From Sulfuricaulis sp. (GTDB lineage: Bacteria > Pseudomonadota > Gammaproteobacteria > Acidiferrobacterales > Sulfurifustaceae), in the NCBI RefSeq assembly GCF_024653915.1, contig NZ_JANLGY010000026.1, forward strand, positions 1 to 64,000: 64,000 nt of DNA, in the 5' to 3' direction. A model generated the notes under the pieces. The model made no database searches. It was given only the letters and a program-made list of their open reading frames with translations, and had not been told where the DNA came from. The translations under genes and the position numbers were made by a program. Positions 25,436-35,212 of the stretch are shown one piece after another (the stretch's first letter is position 1; each line of letters opens with the position of its first letter).

Positions 25436-26575
25436 TCAGCGAACAGCCCCGGCCTTGATGGCTGCTTCAAATGCATTCCGATACTGCAAGCCGACCACGC
25501 GATGATAGAACACCTCACGAAACCGCCTGATGGCAGAGAGCGCGTAGTTCATGCGAATGTTCCTGTCCTGAGCCAACAGCGTCAGCCCTTCGGCGATTTC
25601 CTCCGGCGACGCTGGGTCAACCGCTATACCGGCCCTGCCATAACCCAGCATCCAATCCTGGGGGTCGGTGTTGCTGGAGATTATCGCGCAACCACCGGCC
25701 ATGGCTTCCACGATCACCCGGCCGTAAGTGTCAAACTGCGTAGGAAATACGAAGATATGTGCTTTCCGCATAAGTTCAGTCATATATGAGGCTCCAACAT
25801 TGGATAAGACTTCAGCTACTTTCTCTATTCCCGGCACCAGCCCGTCCTGAAAATTGGAGACAACCTTTAATTTGAGTCTGTCCTTCACTGGCTTTTCTAG
25901 CATGCGGAATGCTTCAAGGACCTGTGGCAATCCTTTGCGACGAGCTGCCCCACCAACGAATAGAACTTGGAGCTTTTCATCCTCTTGAGCCTTTTGCACA
26001 ATATAATCATCCGTGACCGGCTCGAGATAGGGCATGTAGATGGGAACCTGTAAAATGCGGCCTCTTGCCTCCGGCACATATTGATCAAATCGGGCCTTTG
26101 ACGCGGGGGTTGTGGTCAATATCACTTGGGCACGCTCCGTTGCCCATCGTTTGGCGTGAATCTCGCGTGGAAGACAGTGGAGCACACCCGCCATTTTCAT
26201 GTACCGTTCCGAGGCAAAGTACTCTACCGCCACAAGCGGCGTAGAACTTCCATGCCCGGTCAGGGGAATATGACTATGGGCGAAAATCACGTCCGGATGG
26301 ATATCACGCAAGTAATTACCCGGCAGATATGATACGCACTGCAAATTAAATAAAGGCTGAAGTATTCTCAGGTTCCTTTTCAGCAGTCGAAGTTTGTGAG
26401 CGGCATGCAAGATCAGGGCCCGCACATTGGCAGCTGCTATCGCGGCGGGAGACCGTACCTGCACAAACTGCATATCAGGAAACTGATTCCCCATTGCGGA
26501 TACTTCCGTGTTGGCATAGTAGTCTCCCACGTGGCTCAACAAAAAGTATGGCCACATATTCATCAACACTTTCAT
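25436..26575 (-). CDS. GT4 glycosyltransferase
   Basis: A 379-residue GT-B glycosyltransferase. The middle has VLFVGGAARRKGLPQVLEAF and the donor motif FPTQFDTYGRVIVEAMAGGCAII, followed by NTDPQDW. The N-terminal domain starts MKVLMNMWPYFLLSHVGDYY with no signal peptide. Donor unknown. An ops-like octamer on the minus strand at 26224-26231 is simply coding sequence. Confidence 0.83.
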   Translation of the reverse strand: MKVLMNMWPYFLLSHVGDYYANTEVSAMGNQFPDMQFVQVRSPAAIAAANVRALILHAAHKLRLLKRNLRILQPLFNLQCVSYLPGNYLRDIHPDVIFAHSHIPLTGHGSSTPLVAVEYFASERYMKMAGVLHCLPREIHAKRWATERAQVILTTTPASKARFDQYVPEARGRILQVPIYMPYLEPVTDDYIVQKAQEDEKLQVLFVGGAARRKGLPQVLEAFRMLEKPVKDRLKLKVVSNFQDGLVPGIEKVAEVLSNVGASYMTELMRKAHIFVFPTQFDTYGRVIVEAMAGGCAIISSNTDPQDWMLGYGRAGIAVDPASPEEIAEGLTLLAQDRNIRMNYALSAIRRFREVFYHRVVGLQYRNAFEAAIKAGAVR

Positions 26576-26644
26576 TCCACAACCGCCCCTACCATCAATT
26601 ATGATGCTGTAATTCTCGACATTGCCAGCTTGACTAAGCCGCCG

Positions 26645-28099
26645 CTAGGAAGGACCTGCTCTCACTCTGGCCCATCGAGTGCTCATCGGCAGGCAAATTG
26701 CGGATATCAGCGCAGTATAAGCCAGCACCACCACAGCCTTGCGAGGCAGGGATGTGACCCATGTAAGAATGTCGTCGGTATACGAGATTGTGAGAATGTA
26801 CAGTAGGGCGCTACTCAAGACGATCATTTGCACGCTGAAGCGTCTGCTCATAAGTGTTGAGATGGTGGTTAGAAACGCCGCCAGGAAAAAATGAACCGCG
26901 ATGACGCCAGGCCAGCCAAACCGGCGCCATGAATCCGCTAACAAAGTAACAGGCATGGAATGCCCACGCTCAGGGTCCACCGCCCACCCATAATGGCGTA
27001 AGAAAAGAACGCCAGAATTCTCATCTTTAGGAAGATCCGGAATCAAGAATGCAGGCAACCAACCCCAACCTAACTTAAGCCAGTCCGCCTCGCTCCAGCT
27101 CCAGTAGGGAAATTTCTCAGGTGTCCTGGCTACGATATCCAGAGCCGACAGCTCGGTGATACGAGCGCCAAATCGGAATATGGTGCGGCCCAATGTTTCA
27201 GGGTTATACAAAACAGCTCCAGAATCGTCTACACCTATCTGCTTTGGCCCTACAAGCGTGACTACGCGTTGGTACATATCCCCTACGCCAGCTGGTACCC
27301 GGCTGTGATACAACAACCGTACATCCTCGCTTTTCACAGCCAGCCAGGGAATTAGCAACGCAACAATCGCCGCAACTACAAATCGACGAGGATGCATTAA
27401 CCACTTCGGTGACGCCATCAGTAACCCCGCATAGAACATGAACTCGGCGAAAAGAACCGGCGCCCGCCCTCCAGTTGCCAGTTGAAGAATTCCATATACC
27501 AGGAAATACGTCACAAATATCCACCGTTCGCGGTGACCGTGTGGCCACCAGAGACCCAAGATAAAGAACGTCACGGGAGCAACTTTGGCCCCTATCTGAA
27601 TCAGATATCGTGAAATATCAGTGGTTGGTGTTCCACTATACGTAAAATACCATTGCGAACTGACAATAAGCATATGAAACACGAGTGACACATAACAAAC
27701 CATCCGCAGCGATTGCACTTGGCTTGCCGGCATGGCGCTCAAGTGGTCGTGCAGATGACCTGATGAACATCCAGGCAACGACGCGCCGATAGTTCGTCGG
27801 CCAACGATTATGGCCCACATGCCCGCAAGAGCGGCATACAACGCGATGAGGTTGATGAGCTGCAAGCGAGCCAATCCATCAGCATAAGGGAAATATCCAT
27901 AGAGCGTTAAATAGGTGTAATTCTGGTCAAAGATGGCTATGAGGGAACCACCAACACCAAAAGCAATGTGCTGAATTGAGAAATATACCAAAGTAAACCT
28001 AGCCAGTGGCACACCTCCAGACCGCTCCCATATATACATCTGCCAAAGTGGAATCAGACCGAGAAAAAACGATATCAGCGCAACCACGATATTAATCAT
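26645..28099 (-). CDS. Polytopic membrane protein, O-antigen polymerase (Wzy) candidate
   Basis: A 484-residue integral membrane protein with roughly 11-12 hydrophobic segments and a periplasmic-type loop near the middle (around LLYHSRVPAGVGDMYQR to AVDPERGHSMPVT). Size and layout fit a Wzy polymerase, and no other gene in the locus is a better candidate, while Wzx is present. Wzy proteins share little sequence, so this call rests on topology and context. A membrane glycosyltransferase is the alternative. Confidence 0.6.
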   Translation of the reverse strand: MINIVVALISFFLGLIPLWQMYIWERSGGVPLARFTLVYFSIQHIAFGVGGSLIAIFDQNYTYLTLYGYFPYADGLARLQLINLIALYAALAGMWAIIVGRRTIGASLPGCSSGHLHDHLSAMPASQVQSLRMVCYVSLVFHMLIVSSQWYFTYSGTPTTDISRYLIQIGAKVAPVTFFILGLWWPHGHRERWIFVTYFLVYGILQLATGGRAPVLFAEFMFYAGLLMASPKWLMHPRRFVVAAIVALLIPWLAVKSEDVRLLYHSRVPAGVGDMYQRVVTLVGPKQIGVDDSGAVLYNPETLGRTIFRFGARITELSALDIVARTPEKFPYWSWSEADWLKLGWGWLPAFLIPDLPKDENSGVLFLRHYGWAVDPERGHSMPVTLLADSWRRFGWPGVIAVHFFLAAFLTTISTLMSRRFSVQMIVLSSALLYILTISYTDDILTWVTSLPRKAVVVLAYTALISAICLPMSTRWARVRAGPS

Positions 28100-28106
28100 C
28101 GTACGT

Positions 28107-29951
28107 TTACTTCTTTTCCCACAAGAATAAAGGCGCTGGATTGTCCGTTAATTTCCAGACCAGGCGATAGTTCTCGCGCAACCAGGGCACAACCACCTCT
28201 GGGCGCATGAAACTCCATTTTCGGTCCTCCCACTCATCGAAGGTGGAGCTGACTATATATTCGGGGGGGTTCGCCCGAACGCCGTCCCCAAACTTCTTCT
28301 CGGCCAAAGGAGGTACATTATTTGCCGATAAACCATGGATACCGTAGCTGTACACCTTTCCGCCAAAGGCGATGCCGGGGCCGGGCACCAACCACAAAGT
28401 ATTTTTCCCCTCAAGACGTGGAGAGACATTTCTTAGCACCTCTTCTATCGTCTTGCTTGAGCTCCACACGGGGTACGAGCCTGGAACGCTCGCACCGCCC
28501 TCCGGCCAATAGAGGCCGGAGAATTTGCTGTCCCCTGGTAACCGCGTTAACTGAGAAAATGTGCTCTTCCAGTTTGGTGCCAGGTGCCAAGCGGCTGTCC
28601 ACAGAACCAGCAAGGCTATTGTCATCCTGTAAAAAGCACGTTCCCGGCCGCGGCCATACTGCAACACCAGCATTGGCATAAATAGCATCGCGGCGAAGAC
28701 GCTGTTGTGGCGCCCAGAGGCGACAATGCCCAAAGTCCATATTAGGCATATAAATGAAACCCAGAAAGGCTGCGTGATGTCGCCTGAATATTCTTTCCGA
28801 ATTATCCCGGCGGCAAGAGACACCACCAAGGCAACCACGACCATGAGATAAAGCAGTTGCCACAGAAAGAATGGCAAGCTAACCAGCTGGAAGTCGTAAA
28901 AAAGCGATGCAAATCTGTGCGGAAACTCCTGAGGCCATAAAGACCAAACACTTAGCGCAATAATAATACCGCACAGCAGCCAAAGCAGTTTTTCTGCGAA
29001 CTCCTGGATTGGTGTATTCGCATCCACCGCACCCATCTGATCTTTGCTTCTGGCATGAAGAAGGCGCCCAAAAAAAATCGTAAATAGCCCAAGCAGCGGC
29101 AAGCTGATACCCAGCTCGACGATATAACGAAAGGGCGGCTCGAAAGTTGTGGAAATGCGCGGAAACACTCTTAGAGCCAGCGCCAAAATTCCCCCCTTAA
29201 TCTGGCTTCCCCCGACAAGAATTTCCGTTACCAGTTCGCTATAACCACCGTACCAGCCCGGTATCGCCACTGCCACCAGAGCCCCCGCCACCGCCCCAAT
29301 CAGAACTAGAAGCCCGGCCATTAAGTATTTCGGGCGCGCTTCATGCTGAACCAGAGCAATGGCACCAGACACGGCGATTAACGCCATGACAATAGCAACG
29401 CCGACATTCGGCTTGACAAGGATAGCCACTCCGCCGGCTCCACCTGCCAAAATGGCTAAAAAGCTTTTTCCAGTTTTGGAATACCGCAACATACATACCA
29501 CGGCAAAACCCGATAGAGCTGACGCAATAAGTTCGACGGATTTTCCACCATTATTGGGAGGCACGGTCAGTAAGGCGACGGTCATCATCACAAATGCGAC
29601 TTGAACTGCTGATGCGCCATAAGTACGCATCAGCCAAGCAACTACCCCCACATTTATCAACCACCAAAACCACAGGTGGATGTTGACAACAAGATAGCTG
29701 TGCCCAAGCATCTTCATAAAGAGAAGAAGCGAATAGCCAGAGATTGGGGGATAGACACTAAAGAAGTCACGACTCTGCCATTGATCTGCCATTAGCCGTG
29801 AAGCCAACTCGTAGTCCATACCAAAGTCACCGGACCCGATAACAAAGATCCAGCGCGCAAAGAGCACGGCCAACGAAACAAGCACTGGAATGAAAATGCC
29901 CCAGCGAAACGCTCTTATATGCATTTTCTGGTTTATCGTTTCATTACCCAC
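28107..29951 (-). CDS. Polytopic membrane protein, GT-C/ArnT-like glycosyltransferase candidate
   Basis: A 614-residue protein with about a dozen membrane segments. The first periplasmic loop (GSGDFGMDYELASRLM, then DFFSVYPPISGY) has the acidic residue and aromatic/proline pattern of GT-C enzymes such as PMT/ArnT (GT39/GT83), which use polyprenyl-phosphate sugars. A soluble C-terminal part (about 470-614) follows. The GTG start at 29951 has AGGGA seven bases upstream and overlaps the preceding gene by 19 bases; an ATG at 29924 is the alternative. Confidence 0.6.
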   Translation of the reverse strand: MGNETINQKMHIRAFRWGIFIPVLVSLAVLFARWIFVIGSGDFGMDYELASRLMADQWQSRDFFSVYPPISGYSLLLFMKMLGHSYLVVNIHLWFWWLINVGVVAWLMRTYGASAVQVAFVMMTVALLTVPPNNGGKSVELIASALSGFAVVCMLRYSKTGKSFLAILAGGAGGVAILVKPNVGVAIVMALIAVSGAIALVQHEARPKYLMAGLLVLIGAVAGALVAVAIPGWYGGYSELVTEILVGGSQIKGGILALALRVFPRISTTFEPPFRYIVELGISLPLLGLFTIFFGRLLHARSKDQMGAVDANTPIQEFAEKLLWLLCGIIIALSVWSLWPQEFPHRFASLFYDFQLVSLPFFLWQLLYLMVVVALVVSLAAGIIRKEYSGDITQPFWVSFICLIWTLGIVASGRHNSVFAAMLFMPMLVLQYGRGRERAFYRMTIALLVLWTAAWHLAPNWKSTFSQLTRLPGDSKFSGLYWPEGGASVPGSYPVWSSSKTIEEVLRNVSPRLEGKNTLWLVPGPGIAFGGKVYSYGIHGLSANNVPPLAEKKFGDGVRANPPEYIVSSTFDEWEDRKWSFMRPEVVVPWLRENYRLVWKLTDNPAPLFLWEKK

Positions 29952-30769
29952 AATGATGTCCCTGGCCGATTTTTACACCAGCGATAGGCAGGCAGTAACT
30001 CTGATACTAACTCAGGCCTATTCCAGGCAACGAAAGAACACCCAGTTAGAACATTAAATTGCGACTGATGATTATGGAAAAAATCAAGCACTACAAGCTC
30101 TTCCTCATATGCCTGTCGATAGGGATATGCAATATCATGTATGTGAATCAAAACACCACTTTTCAATAAAGGTAGAATGTGTTGGGTGTAGTAGGTCGCA
30201 ATTTCTCGCGTGTGCCAAGCATCAATAAACAAGATGTCACCAGCCTCCAATGAGGCATAAACGTCCTTGCTAACATCCTCCATCTTCATTTTTAAAGATT
30301 CCACCCTTTTGGGCAGCGAACGTCTCGGCACAGGATCAATACTCAAAATGAGCCCCACGCCATTACGCGACATAGCTTGAGAAACAAACGAGGTAGAGTG
30401 CCCCGAACCAATTTCTATAACAAGTTTTGGGCGAAAATGGCGTACAAATGAATACAGAAGCTCCACATCTTGTGACATGAAGACAGCATTATAAACTCTG
30501 CCAACCTGCCAGGTGAATTCACGCGTGAACGGGCGGATGATACTTGCAAACTGTTCAGATGCATGCAGAAAGAGCGGATCGTACTTGCGCTGCGCTTCTG
30601 ACAGAAGTTCCCAGGTGAATTCTCCCCCTTGGAATTCTTGATGCAGAAATCTTCCTTTTGACAGGATAATTCTAGCCGACCGATATAAATATCTTACTTC
30701 AGCATACAAACGAGTGGAACTGAGTAATTTTCGAATGCCCGTCATAATCATTTTCTCCCCCTTGTCCAT
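29933..30769 (-). CDS. Class I SAM-dependent methyltransferase
   Basis: A 278-residue protein of the Methyltransf_24 type. Motif I is LVIEIGSGHSTSFVSQAMS; a later ILFIDAWHTREIATYY and LIHIHDIAYPYRQ resemble the catecholate-like methyltransferase fold. Likely O-methylates a sugar of the O-unit. About 195 AT-rich bases lie upstream (30770-30963) with no gene or clear signal, so transcription is presumably from far upstream. Confidence 0.8.
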   Translation of the reverse strand: MDKGEKMIMTGIRKLLSSTRLYAEVRYLYRSARIILSKGRFLHQEFQGGEFTWELLSEAQRKYDPLFLHASEQFASIIRPFTREFTWQVGRVYNAVFMSQDVELLYSFVRHFRPKLVIEIGSGHSTSFVSQAMSRNGVGLILSIDPVPRRSLPKRVESLKMKMEDVSKDVYASLEAGDILFIDAWHTREIATYYTQHILPLLKSGVLIHIHDIAYPYRQAYEEELVVLDFFHNHQSQFNVLTGCSFVAWNRPELVSELLPAYRWCKNRPGTSLWVMKR

Positions 30770-30963
30770 ACAGTAAGTAAATCATGTGTGCTCAATAAAG
30801 TGTCGCCAAGTAAACAATGGGGAAATACGACAATATGGCAGACAGAGGCATCGGATTTTTCTTGGTTTTTATTTTCATTTAAGATGATTAGATTAATTTC
30901 GGTTCATCGGTAGCACTCTTAATAATAGAAAAGACTGAACAGCCGCTGGCAAAGAAAATTGAT

Positions 30964-32496
30964 TCATGCAACAAAAAGCAACTTTGCTGCTGCCTTGGCA
31001 GACATCTTGAGCAATAACCACCCATGGGAAAATCGGCTAATGTTGGTCTCGCCATAGGTGCGCTGCCGGTAACGGACAGGAACCTCAACAATCTTAAGAT
31101 TAAGCTTTGAGGCGCCGAAAAGGAGATCAAAATCACCAAAGGGATCGAAATCGCCAAAGTAACCACGGCCATTGGCTATTTTCTCATAGTCAACCCGTCT
31201 TAGAACTTTCGTGCCGCAGAGAGTATCCTTGATGGGCTGGCCCAGAATCCAGCTTAACAAAAGTGCAAAAGATTTATTGCCCAAGAGATTCAGGAAGCGC
31301 ATTGCCCGTGGATCCATCGCATAGACCAATCTTGATCCATTAATAAACTCGCCTTTACCGCCTATGAGCGCGTCATAATATTGAGGCAGATCCTCCGGGG
31401 GCACGCTAAGATCGGCATCCAGGATCATTAGTATGTCTCCAGTCGCCATCGAGAATCCCAATCGAACAGCATCGGCTTTACCCTTGCCTTCCTGAACAAA
31501 TACCTTGATGCCTTTGTCAGGCATCGCCGCCGCTACCCCTCGACACTGCTGAAGGGTATCGTCTTTTGAATGTCCCTCAACAAAAATCAATTCTGTATGT
31601 GAGCCCATCGCTGGCAGGCGGCGAACCAGGTTTTCGATATTGCCCGACTCGTTACGACAGGGGCAAATAACCGAAACCCGTGGTGGAGAATCAGGTAATC
31701 CCAGGTCTGATTGAACCTCTAGCGGCCTCGCAACAATCCAGTTGGTAAGACATAGCGAACGGAAGCCCGGGAGATGCACCAGATAACGGTTAGCGATTGT
31801 GCTTAGAAGAGGTATCCGTTTAGGTAACAGAATGTGCCCGCGATGCTGAACCACTTCGAAACCCGCAAGGTAAAAAAGATTGGAAATATCCTGCGCTGTT
31901 GTCCAATTAAGCAGAGGTTGAGGAAACTTGAACCCAAGCTTCTCAGCCAGCGTAAGAATTGGCTGCCAAAGCCTGCTGTACCAGTTCAGAACTATTCGCG
32001 TACGTGAGTGGCAAACCGTGCGGAGGCGCTCAAATACCAGGCGAATGTCATATAGATAGCCAACCAAGTCTGATAAAACTATATAATCGAATTTTCTGCT
32101 GGGTAATGTCAGACGCTCAGCGCACATCTGTTGAAATTCAAGATTAGGATATTTCGCGGCTGCGAGGCGGACCATCTCTCCTGAGATGTCAATGCCAAGG
32201 CCATAGGCAGGATTCAGGGAAGCCAGCAGGTCGCCGTTACCGCTGCCAATCTCCAGCACGCTTGCATCGGGGGGTATATAGAACCCGTATAGCGAGGCAA
32301 TAGCCCCATGATAGCCCGCATTGCGCTGATGCCAGTGATCTACATGGGCAGAGTAGCCATCAAAGAACGTCTCCCACTCGTGCAAGTATTCATCCATATT
32401 CAAGGGCGGCCGTTCCGTTCGTACTGCCCGAACCCACTCATGGTGCCCCATCATTTGTTTGGTGCTCGATGTGGTGATTTGCTTCTTCGAATCCAT
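30964..32496 (-). CDS. Methyltransferase-GT2 glycosyltransferase fusion
   Basis: A 510-residue two-domain protein. Residues about 78-220 are a class I methyltransferase with motif I VLEIGSGNGDL (80-90) and GLGIDIS (99-105). Residues 274-510 are a GT2 transferase of the dolichyl-phosphate-mannose synthase type with VSVICPCRNE (274-283), VQEGKGKADAV and the DAD motif at 360-362. The C-terminal end YRQRTYGETNISRF is typical of DPM-like enzymes. It may methylate and transfer in one step, or act on a polyprenyl-phosphate sugar; both are inference. Confidence 0.82.
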   Translation of the reverse strand: MDSKKQITTSSTKQMMGHHEWVRAVRTERPPLNMDEYLHEWETFFDGYSAHVDHWHQRNAGYHGAIASLYGFYIPPDASVLEIGSGNGDLLASLNPAYGLGIDISGEMVRLAAAKYPNLEFQQMCAERLTLPSRKFDYIVLSDLVGYLYDIRLVFERLRTVCHSRTRIVLNWYSRLWQPILTLAEKLGFKFPQPLLNWTTAQDISNLFYLAGFEVVQHRGHILLPKRIPLLSTIANRYLVHLPGFRSLCLTNWIVARPLEVQSDLGLPDSPPRVSVICPCRNESGNIENLVRRLPAMGSHTELIFVEGHSKDDTLQQCRGVAAAMPDKGIKVFVQEGKGKADAVRLGFSMATGDILMILDADLSVPPEDLPQYYDALIGGKGEFINGSRLVYAMDPRAMRFLNLLGNKSFALLLSWILGQPIKDTLCGTKVLRRVDYEKIANGRGYFGDFDPFGDFDLLFGASKLNLKIVEVPVRYRQRTYGETNISRFSHGWLLLKMSAKAAAKLLFVA

Positions 32497-32519
32497 ATTC
32501 TGTCTCTATCGCTTATTGA

Positions 32520-33836
32520 CTATCCCGCCAACCTGCGTCTGAAACTTAGCAGTTGGTCCCAAAGTAAAAACAGATCCTCACGGCGAGGAATCACCATCTT
32601 CCAAGGACTCACCTGCGTCCTGCGTGAAATGAGAAATACCAAAGTGGCCAGCGTTACCAAATAACTCGCTAATGAGGCCACGGCTGCTCCCATTAATTCA
32701 TAGCGACGTAGCAGCAACACTAGCATTACAACTGTCGTCCCGAGCCCGATAAATTCAGCGACCATTGGCAGCTTCGGCGCCCCGATGCCTCGCAAACCAT
32801 CGCTGGCCACCTGATTAAAACTTGCTATGCTGGCGGCAACAACCAATACCAGCGCTGCCGGAACCGCCGACATGAAAGCCGCCCCGAAGAGCAACGGCAA
32901 GACTAAGGGCGTTAGCGCTAGTAACATCACCGCCAGCATGGCGGCACTTAACACACACAGGCGCAAGGTTCGATGCAAAGTTTCTGCCTGCACTTGCTGG
33001 TCGTGAGTGGCGGCCAATCGAGGAAAAACAACCTGCGACACCGAAGTCAAAAGTGGAGAGAACGCGCCGCTCCAAGCCACTGCCACTACATAAAGGCCCA
33101 AGGTATCCGCTGACAGAAATGTTGCCATCAGCAGTTGATCGAGGCGTAGGTTCAATTGTTGAGGCACAGCAGTAAGGGAGGCTGGTAACCCATAACGCAG
33201 CAGTGTCGGCAAATGAGAAACTTCGGGCTGGTGAGGCGGTGGAACTTTACGTAATGCCAGAACGACAAATACACAGGCGACACAAATCATCACCGCCAGG
33301 TAAAACAGCGAGATAGCCCCTGCGGTTACCATCCCCAACATCCAAGTCAGTCCAATCACAGCCAGCCATGCCACTGGGGCCTGAAAACGCAGAATATTCC
33401 AGAGCTTAAATTTTCCAAGACCTTGCAACACCCAGAGAGGAGCGCCAGCAGCAAATTGGATAGGTATCATCAGCAGGTAGATTTGCGCGTAGTGTATGAC
33501 GCTGGCCGATTGAGCATCCAGCAAAAAAGGCATCATTAAGTATGCGATGGCAACGAGCGGAATTGACCACAATAACAAAGCCACCAGAGCAGTAGTCATC
33601 AAACGCCCGGCAAGGCTGGGATCTCTTCCCGAGAAGTACGCCGCCGCGGTAGTTATCCCAAGCGCGCCAACTCCAAACAGAATAGTAGCCGGGTTCTGGA
33701 TTGCGGCCAGAGCACCACGCCCCTCTGGACCCAGAATCCGCGCAAGCATGACGCCAGTCAGCAGGCCAAGCAAGGTCGCGGCAATATTTACCGCCGTAGT
33801 CCAAGCGAGGTCGTGGGTGAAATTCCTCTTGCTCAC
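32520..33836 (-). CDS. wzx: O-unit flippase, Wzx-like
   Basis: A 438-residue protein with about 12-14 membrane segments of the MOP/polysaccharide-biosynthesis family. The N-terminal LLTGVMLARILGPEGRGALAA is the hallmark (LARxLGPxGxG) of Wzx/RfbX flippases, which move undecaprenyl-linked O-units to the periplasmic face. With WbpL-like initiation and a Wzy candidate this indicates a Wzx/Wzy pathway rather than an ABC-transporter pathway. No wzz is seen in the window. Confidence 0.85.
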   Translation of the reverse strand: MSKRNFTHDLAWTTAVNIAATLLGLLTGVMLARILGPEGRGALAAIQNPATILFGVGALGITTAAAYFSGRDPSLAGRLMTTALVALLLWSIPLVAIAYLMMPFLLDAQSASVIHYAQIYLLMIPIQFAAGAPLWVLQGLGKFKLWNILRFQAPVAWLAVIGLTWMLGMVTAGAISLFYLAVMICVACVFVVLALRKVPPPHQPEVSHLPTLLRYGLPASLTAVPQQLNLRLDQLLMATFLSADTLGLYVVAVAWSGAFSPLLTSVSQVVFPRLAATHDQQVQAETLHRTLRLCVLSAAMLAVMLLALTPLVLPLLFGAAFMSAVPAALVLVVAASIASFNQVASDGLRGIGAPKLPMVAEFIGLGTTVVMLVLLLRRYELMGAAVASLASYLVTLATLVFLISRRTQVSPWKMVIPRREDLFLLWDQLLSFRRRLAG

Positions 33837-33855
33837 TATTCAACAATCACAATAT

Positions 33856-34989
33856 TTATTGAAACGTCGCTAATACACTATCAATCACTTTACCCTGAGA
33901 CTCTTCATCTAGTCCTGCATACATCGGCAAGCGTAACAATGTAGCACTGACCCGATTCGTTACTGCCAACTCCCCCTCTGCCCGTCCAAACCGCAGCCCC
34001 GCAGGTGAGCTATGCAATGGAATGTAATGAAAAACCGAGATGACGCCCTGTTCGCGCAACTTTTCAATCATCCCATTACGGGCGGATTCACTCGGCAATA
34101 GCACGTAATACATGTGCGCATTATGATCAGAATAGTCCGGCACGACTGGCCGGCGCAGCCAGCCCCGCGCCTCCGCGCTGGCAAAAGCCTGGTGATAAGT
34201 CTCCCAGCACGTTAGTCGATTCTCCGTAATCACTGTCGCTTCCTCCATTTGCGCCAGCAGAAAGGCAGCAATGATTTCACCAGGCAGGTACGAAGATCCC
34301 ACGTCTACCCACGTGTATTTATCCACCAAACCGTGCATGAATTGCTTACGATTCGTACCTTTTTCACGCAAAATTTCGGCACGAGCCACTAACCGATCAT
34401 CGTTGATTAAAAGCGCCCCACCTTCTCCCGACGTAATGTTCTTGGTTTCGTGAAAAGAAAGGGTCGCCAAGTGGCCAATGCTCCCAAGAGGGCGGCCCTT
34501 GTAGCGGGAAAGCACGGCCTGTGCCGCATCTGCGATCACAAGCAAGCCATGCTTTTCCGCAATTGCCATGATCGTGTCCATCTCACACCCTACTCCTGCG
34601 TAATGTACCGGAACAATGGCACGCGTACGTGAAGTAATCGCAGCTTCAATCAATCGCTCATCCAGATTCAATGTGTCGGGCCGAATATCCACAAACACCG
34701 GCACAGCCCCGCGCAACACAAAAGCATTGGCCGTGGAAACGAAGGTGTAAGAGGGCATGATGACTTCATCACCCGGCTTCAGATCGGCCAGGAGCGCTGC
34801 CATCTCCAGAGCCCCCGTGCAGGAATGGGTTAGTAACGCCCGTATGCTTCCCACCGTCTGCTCTAGCCAGGTTTCACAGCGCCGGGTAAATGGCCCATCG
34901 CCGGACAATATGCTGTTATGGTGAGCCTGAGCGATATACCAGAGCTCTCTGCCAGTCATATGAGGGCGATTAAAAGGAATTTTTGACAC
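33856..34989 (-). CDS. wecE: dTDP-4-amino-4,6-dideoxyhexose transaminase (WecE/RffA-like)
   Basis: A 377-residue PLP-dependent DegT/DnrJ/EryC1 aminotransferase. PLP contacts are DAAQ (154-157) and Lys183 in SFHETKNITSGEGG; MPSYTFVSTANAF (79-90) is also diagnostic. WecE converts dTDP-4-keto-6-deoxyglucose to dTDP-Fuc4N. The next gene is a formyltransferase, so an N-formylated 4-amino sugar is likely. No rmlA or rmlB lies in the window, so the dTDP precursor must come from elsewhere. Confidence 0.87.
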   Translation of the reverse strand: MSKIPFNRPHMTGRELWYIAQAHHNSILSGDGPFTRRCETWLEQTVGSIRALLTHSCTGALEMAALLADLKPGDEVIMPSYTFVSTANAFVLRGAVPVFVDIRPDTLNLDERLIEAAITSRTRAIVPVHYAGVGCEMDTIMAIAEKHGLLVIADAAQAVLSRYKGRPLGSIGHLATLSFHETKNITSGEGGALLINDDRLVARAEILREKGTNRKQFMHGLVDKYTWVDVGSSYLPGEIIAAFLLAQMEEATVITENRLTCWETYHQAFASAEARGWLRRPVVPDYSDHNAHMYYVLLPSESARNGMIEKLREQGVISVFHYIPLHSSPAGLRFGRAEGELAVTNRVSATLLRLPMYAGLDEESQGKVIDSVLATFQ

Positions 34990-35066
34990 AACAAAGCCTC
35001 CTTATTAGTTGGTGGGGGTAGCTAGCAGGGCATATCACCATCACAATAATAAGGACGACCTACCTG

Positions 35067-35200
35067 TGGGCACCTCTATACATATAAAAAAACTGCGTCC
35101 TTCCCGCAAAGGCAGGAATCCAGTTCCTTTGATTTTAAAGGGAAAGGTCACTGGATCCCAGCCTTCGCGGGGATGGAAAATAAATTTTTAGAGGTGCCCA
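35067..35200. repeat. MITE-like palindromic element
   Basis: A 134-base non-coding element with perfect 12-base terminal inverted repeats (35067-35078 and 35189-35200, TGGGCACCTCTA type). Inside is a second, imperfect inverted repeat of the form GCAAAGGCAGGAATCCAGT / ACTGGATCCCAGCCTTCGC. It fills most of the gap between the aminotransferase and formyltransferase genes. Structure fits a miniature inverted-repeat transposon or REP-like repeat; no clear target-site duplication was found. Confidence 0.6.
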
Positions 35201-35212
35201 TATCGTATCGTT

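Noticed and set aside
26224-26231. A second ops-like octamer GGCGGTAG on the minus strand
   Set aside because: It lies inside a glycosyltransferase gene (codons for Val-Ala-Val-Glu), has no leader context, and one octamer match is expected by chance in a window this size.
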